A stretch of DNA of 33,138 nt from an uncultured Alphaproteobacteria bacterium (lineage in GTDB: Bacteria; Pseudomonadota; Alphaproteobacteria; Methylaequorales; Methylaequoraceae): assembly GCA_902526865.1 (NCBI GenBank), contig CABZMK010000002.1, positions 81,534 to 114,671 on the forward strand. The letters run 5' to 3'. Below are positions 32,449 through 33,138 of this stretch, one piece after another. The position numbers and the translations under genes are program-made. How positions within the stretch are numbered: position 1 is the first letter of the stretch; every line of letters begins with the position of its first letter. The notes under the pieces were generated by a model that worked only from the letters and a program-made list of their open reading frames with translations, was not told where the DNA came from and did no database searches.

Positions 32449-33138
32449 ACCTTTCAATTTCTTTATTTGTTTTTTATTTTTATTTACTATTCCAAATAGC
32501 TTTTTTGTTAAAGCTGCAACCTCAAACGTGGATCTTATTCAACAAAATTGGCCATTCAACGGGATTTTTGGAAGATTCGATAAAGCTTCTTTACAAAGAG
32601 GATTCAAAGTTTATTCAGAAGTATGCTCTGCTTGTCATGGGTTAAGACATATTTCATATCGAGACTTAGAAGGAATAGGTTATTCAAACGATGAGATCAA
32701 AGTAATTGCTGGAGAATACGAGATTACTGATGGCCCCAATGACGAAGGGGATATGTTTACAAGAGATGCAAAAATGAGCGACAAATTCGTTGGACCATAC
32801 GAAAATGATAAGATTGCACGTTTGGCAAACAATGGTGCTTATCCTCCAGACTTATCATTAATTGTAAAAGCCAGAGGAGGGGGCGCAGATTACATTTATA
32901 GTCTACTAAATGGATACAAAGATTTTCCAGAAAACTTTGAGGCAAGTGAAGGAATGTATTACAATGAATACTATCCAGGTAATCAAATAGCAATGCCACC
33001 CCAACTCGAAGACGATATAGTTGAGTTTGATGATGGTACAATAGCTACACACAACCAAATAGCTAGAGATGTCACTTCTTTTTTGGCTTGGACTGCTGAA
33101 CCAGAGTTAGAGAGAAGAAAAAGTTTAGGAGTAAAAAC
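32438..33138 (+). CDS. petC: Cytochrome c1 (cut by the window end)
   Basis: The c-type haem subunit of complex III, which passes electrons to soluble cytochrome c. An ATG inside the end of petB opens a frame of 233 codons that runs off the window. A signal peptide (about 5-26) precedes the haem-binding CSACH (63-67). [19 protein letters not shown] (128-146) is the c1 signature, and the axial Met186 lies in NQIAMPP. The C-terminal membrane anchor is beyond the edge. The 11-nt overlap with petB fits the standard petABC operon. Confidence 0.95.
   Translation, partial: MLSKPFNFFICFLFLFTIPNSFFVKAATSNVDLIQQNWPFNGIFGRFDKASLQRGFKVYSEVCSACHGLRHISYRDLEGIGYSNDEIKVIAGEYEITDGPNDEGDMFTRDAKMSDKFVGPYENDKIARLANNGAYPPDLSLIVKARGGGADYIYSLLNGYKDFPENFEASEGMYYNEYYPGNQIAMPPQLEDDIVEFDDGTIATHNQIARDVTSFLAWTAEPELERRKSLGVK

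Noticed and set aside
32757-33041. Antisense open frame opposite petC
   Set aside because: The opposite strand encodes cytochrome c1 with intact haem and Met motifs; the antisense product is low-complexity and unrelated to any family I know.
1-33138. CRISPR array, insertion sequence, prophage or integrase site
   Set aside because: No regularly spaced repeats, transposase, integrase or flanking direct repeats were seen; the tRNA-Gln 3' end is not duplicated nearby as an attachment site would be.

Overview
The window is a densely packed, very AT-rich piece of a bacterial chromosome (roughly 30% GC by eye, not computed). Gene content and order point to an alphaproteobacterium with a streamlined genome, of the kind seen in marine SAR11, HIMB59 or AEGEAN-169-like lineages. 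The evidence is the mutY / DUF721 (DciA) / DsbA / smc block, an F0 ATP synthase operon with paired b and b' subunits and no F1 genes beside it, type II homoserine kinase next to rnhA and a Prx5 peroxiredoxin, ETF-ubiquinone oxidoreductase beside a family-4-like uracil-DNA glycosylase and MoaB, an EipB/DUF1849 periplasmic protein, and the petABC cytochrome bc1 operon. The lineage assignment is inference; no rRNA gene is present.

Layout. Bases 1-578 (+) hold the end of an unrecognised gene and a peroxiredoxin. Bases 575-8696 (-) form one long run that reads DUF721, dsbA-like, smc, atpI, atpB, atpE, b', b, thrB, rnhA in the direction of transcription. Bases 8698-12111 (+) carry mutY, a small PepSY protein and an OmpR-type response regulator with its histidine kinase. 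rnhB (-) meets them tail to tail. A fasciclin-domain protein (+) follows, then uracil-DNA glycosylase and moaB (-). Bases 14752-25126 (+) carry ETF-QO, a TPR protein, ispE, tRNA-Gln(TTG), an ABC-F ATPase (Uup-like), an SLC13-type transporter and a three-gene cassette of a GT4 glycosyltransferase, a PIG-L deacetylase and a flippase-like membrane protein. A protein of unknown function lies on the minus strand at 25109-25828. The ammonium transporter amtB (+) follows behind a good sigma-54 type promoter, then eipB (-), a DUF6111-like small membrane protein and cca (+), hemF (-), and petA-petB-petC (+), with petC cut by the window end.

Most of the window is housekeeping: energy conservation (F0, bc1, ETF-QO, haem), DNA maintenance (SMC, MutY, UDG, RNases HI and HII, helicase loader), isoprenoid precursor synthesis and tRNA maturation. 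Packing is extreme. Same-strand genes overlap or are separated by a few bases, and four convergent pairs overlap at their 3' ends. No stretch over 300 bases lacks a gene. I see no IS element, prophage, CRISPR array or rRNA. The parts that look most accessory or least understood are the glycosyltransferase/deacetylase/flippase cassette and the orphan LDPDNG-motif gene beside it.
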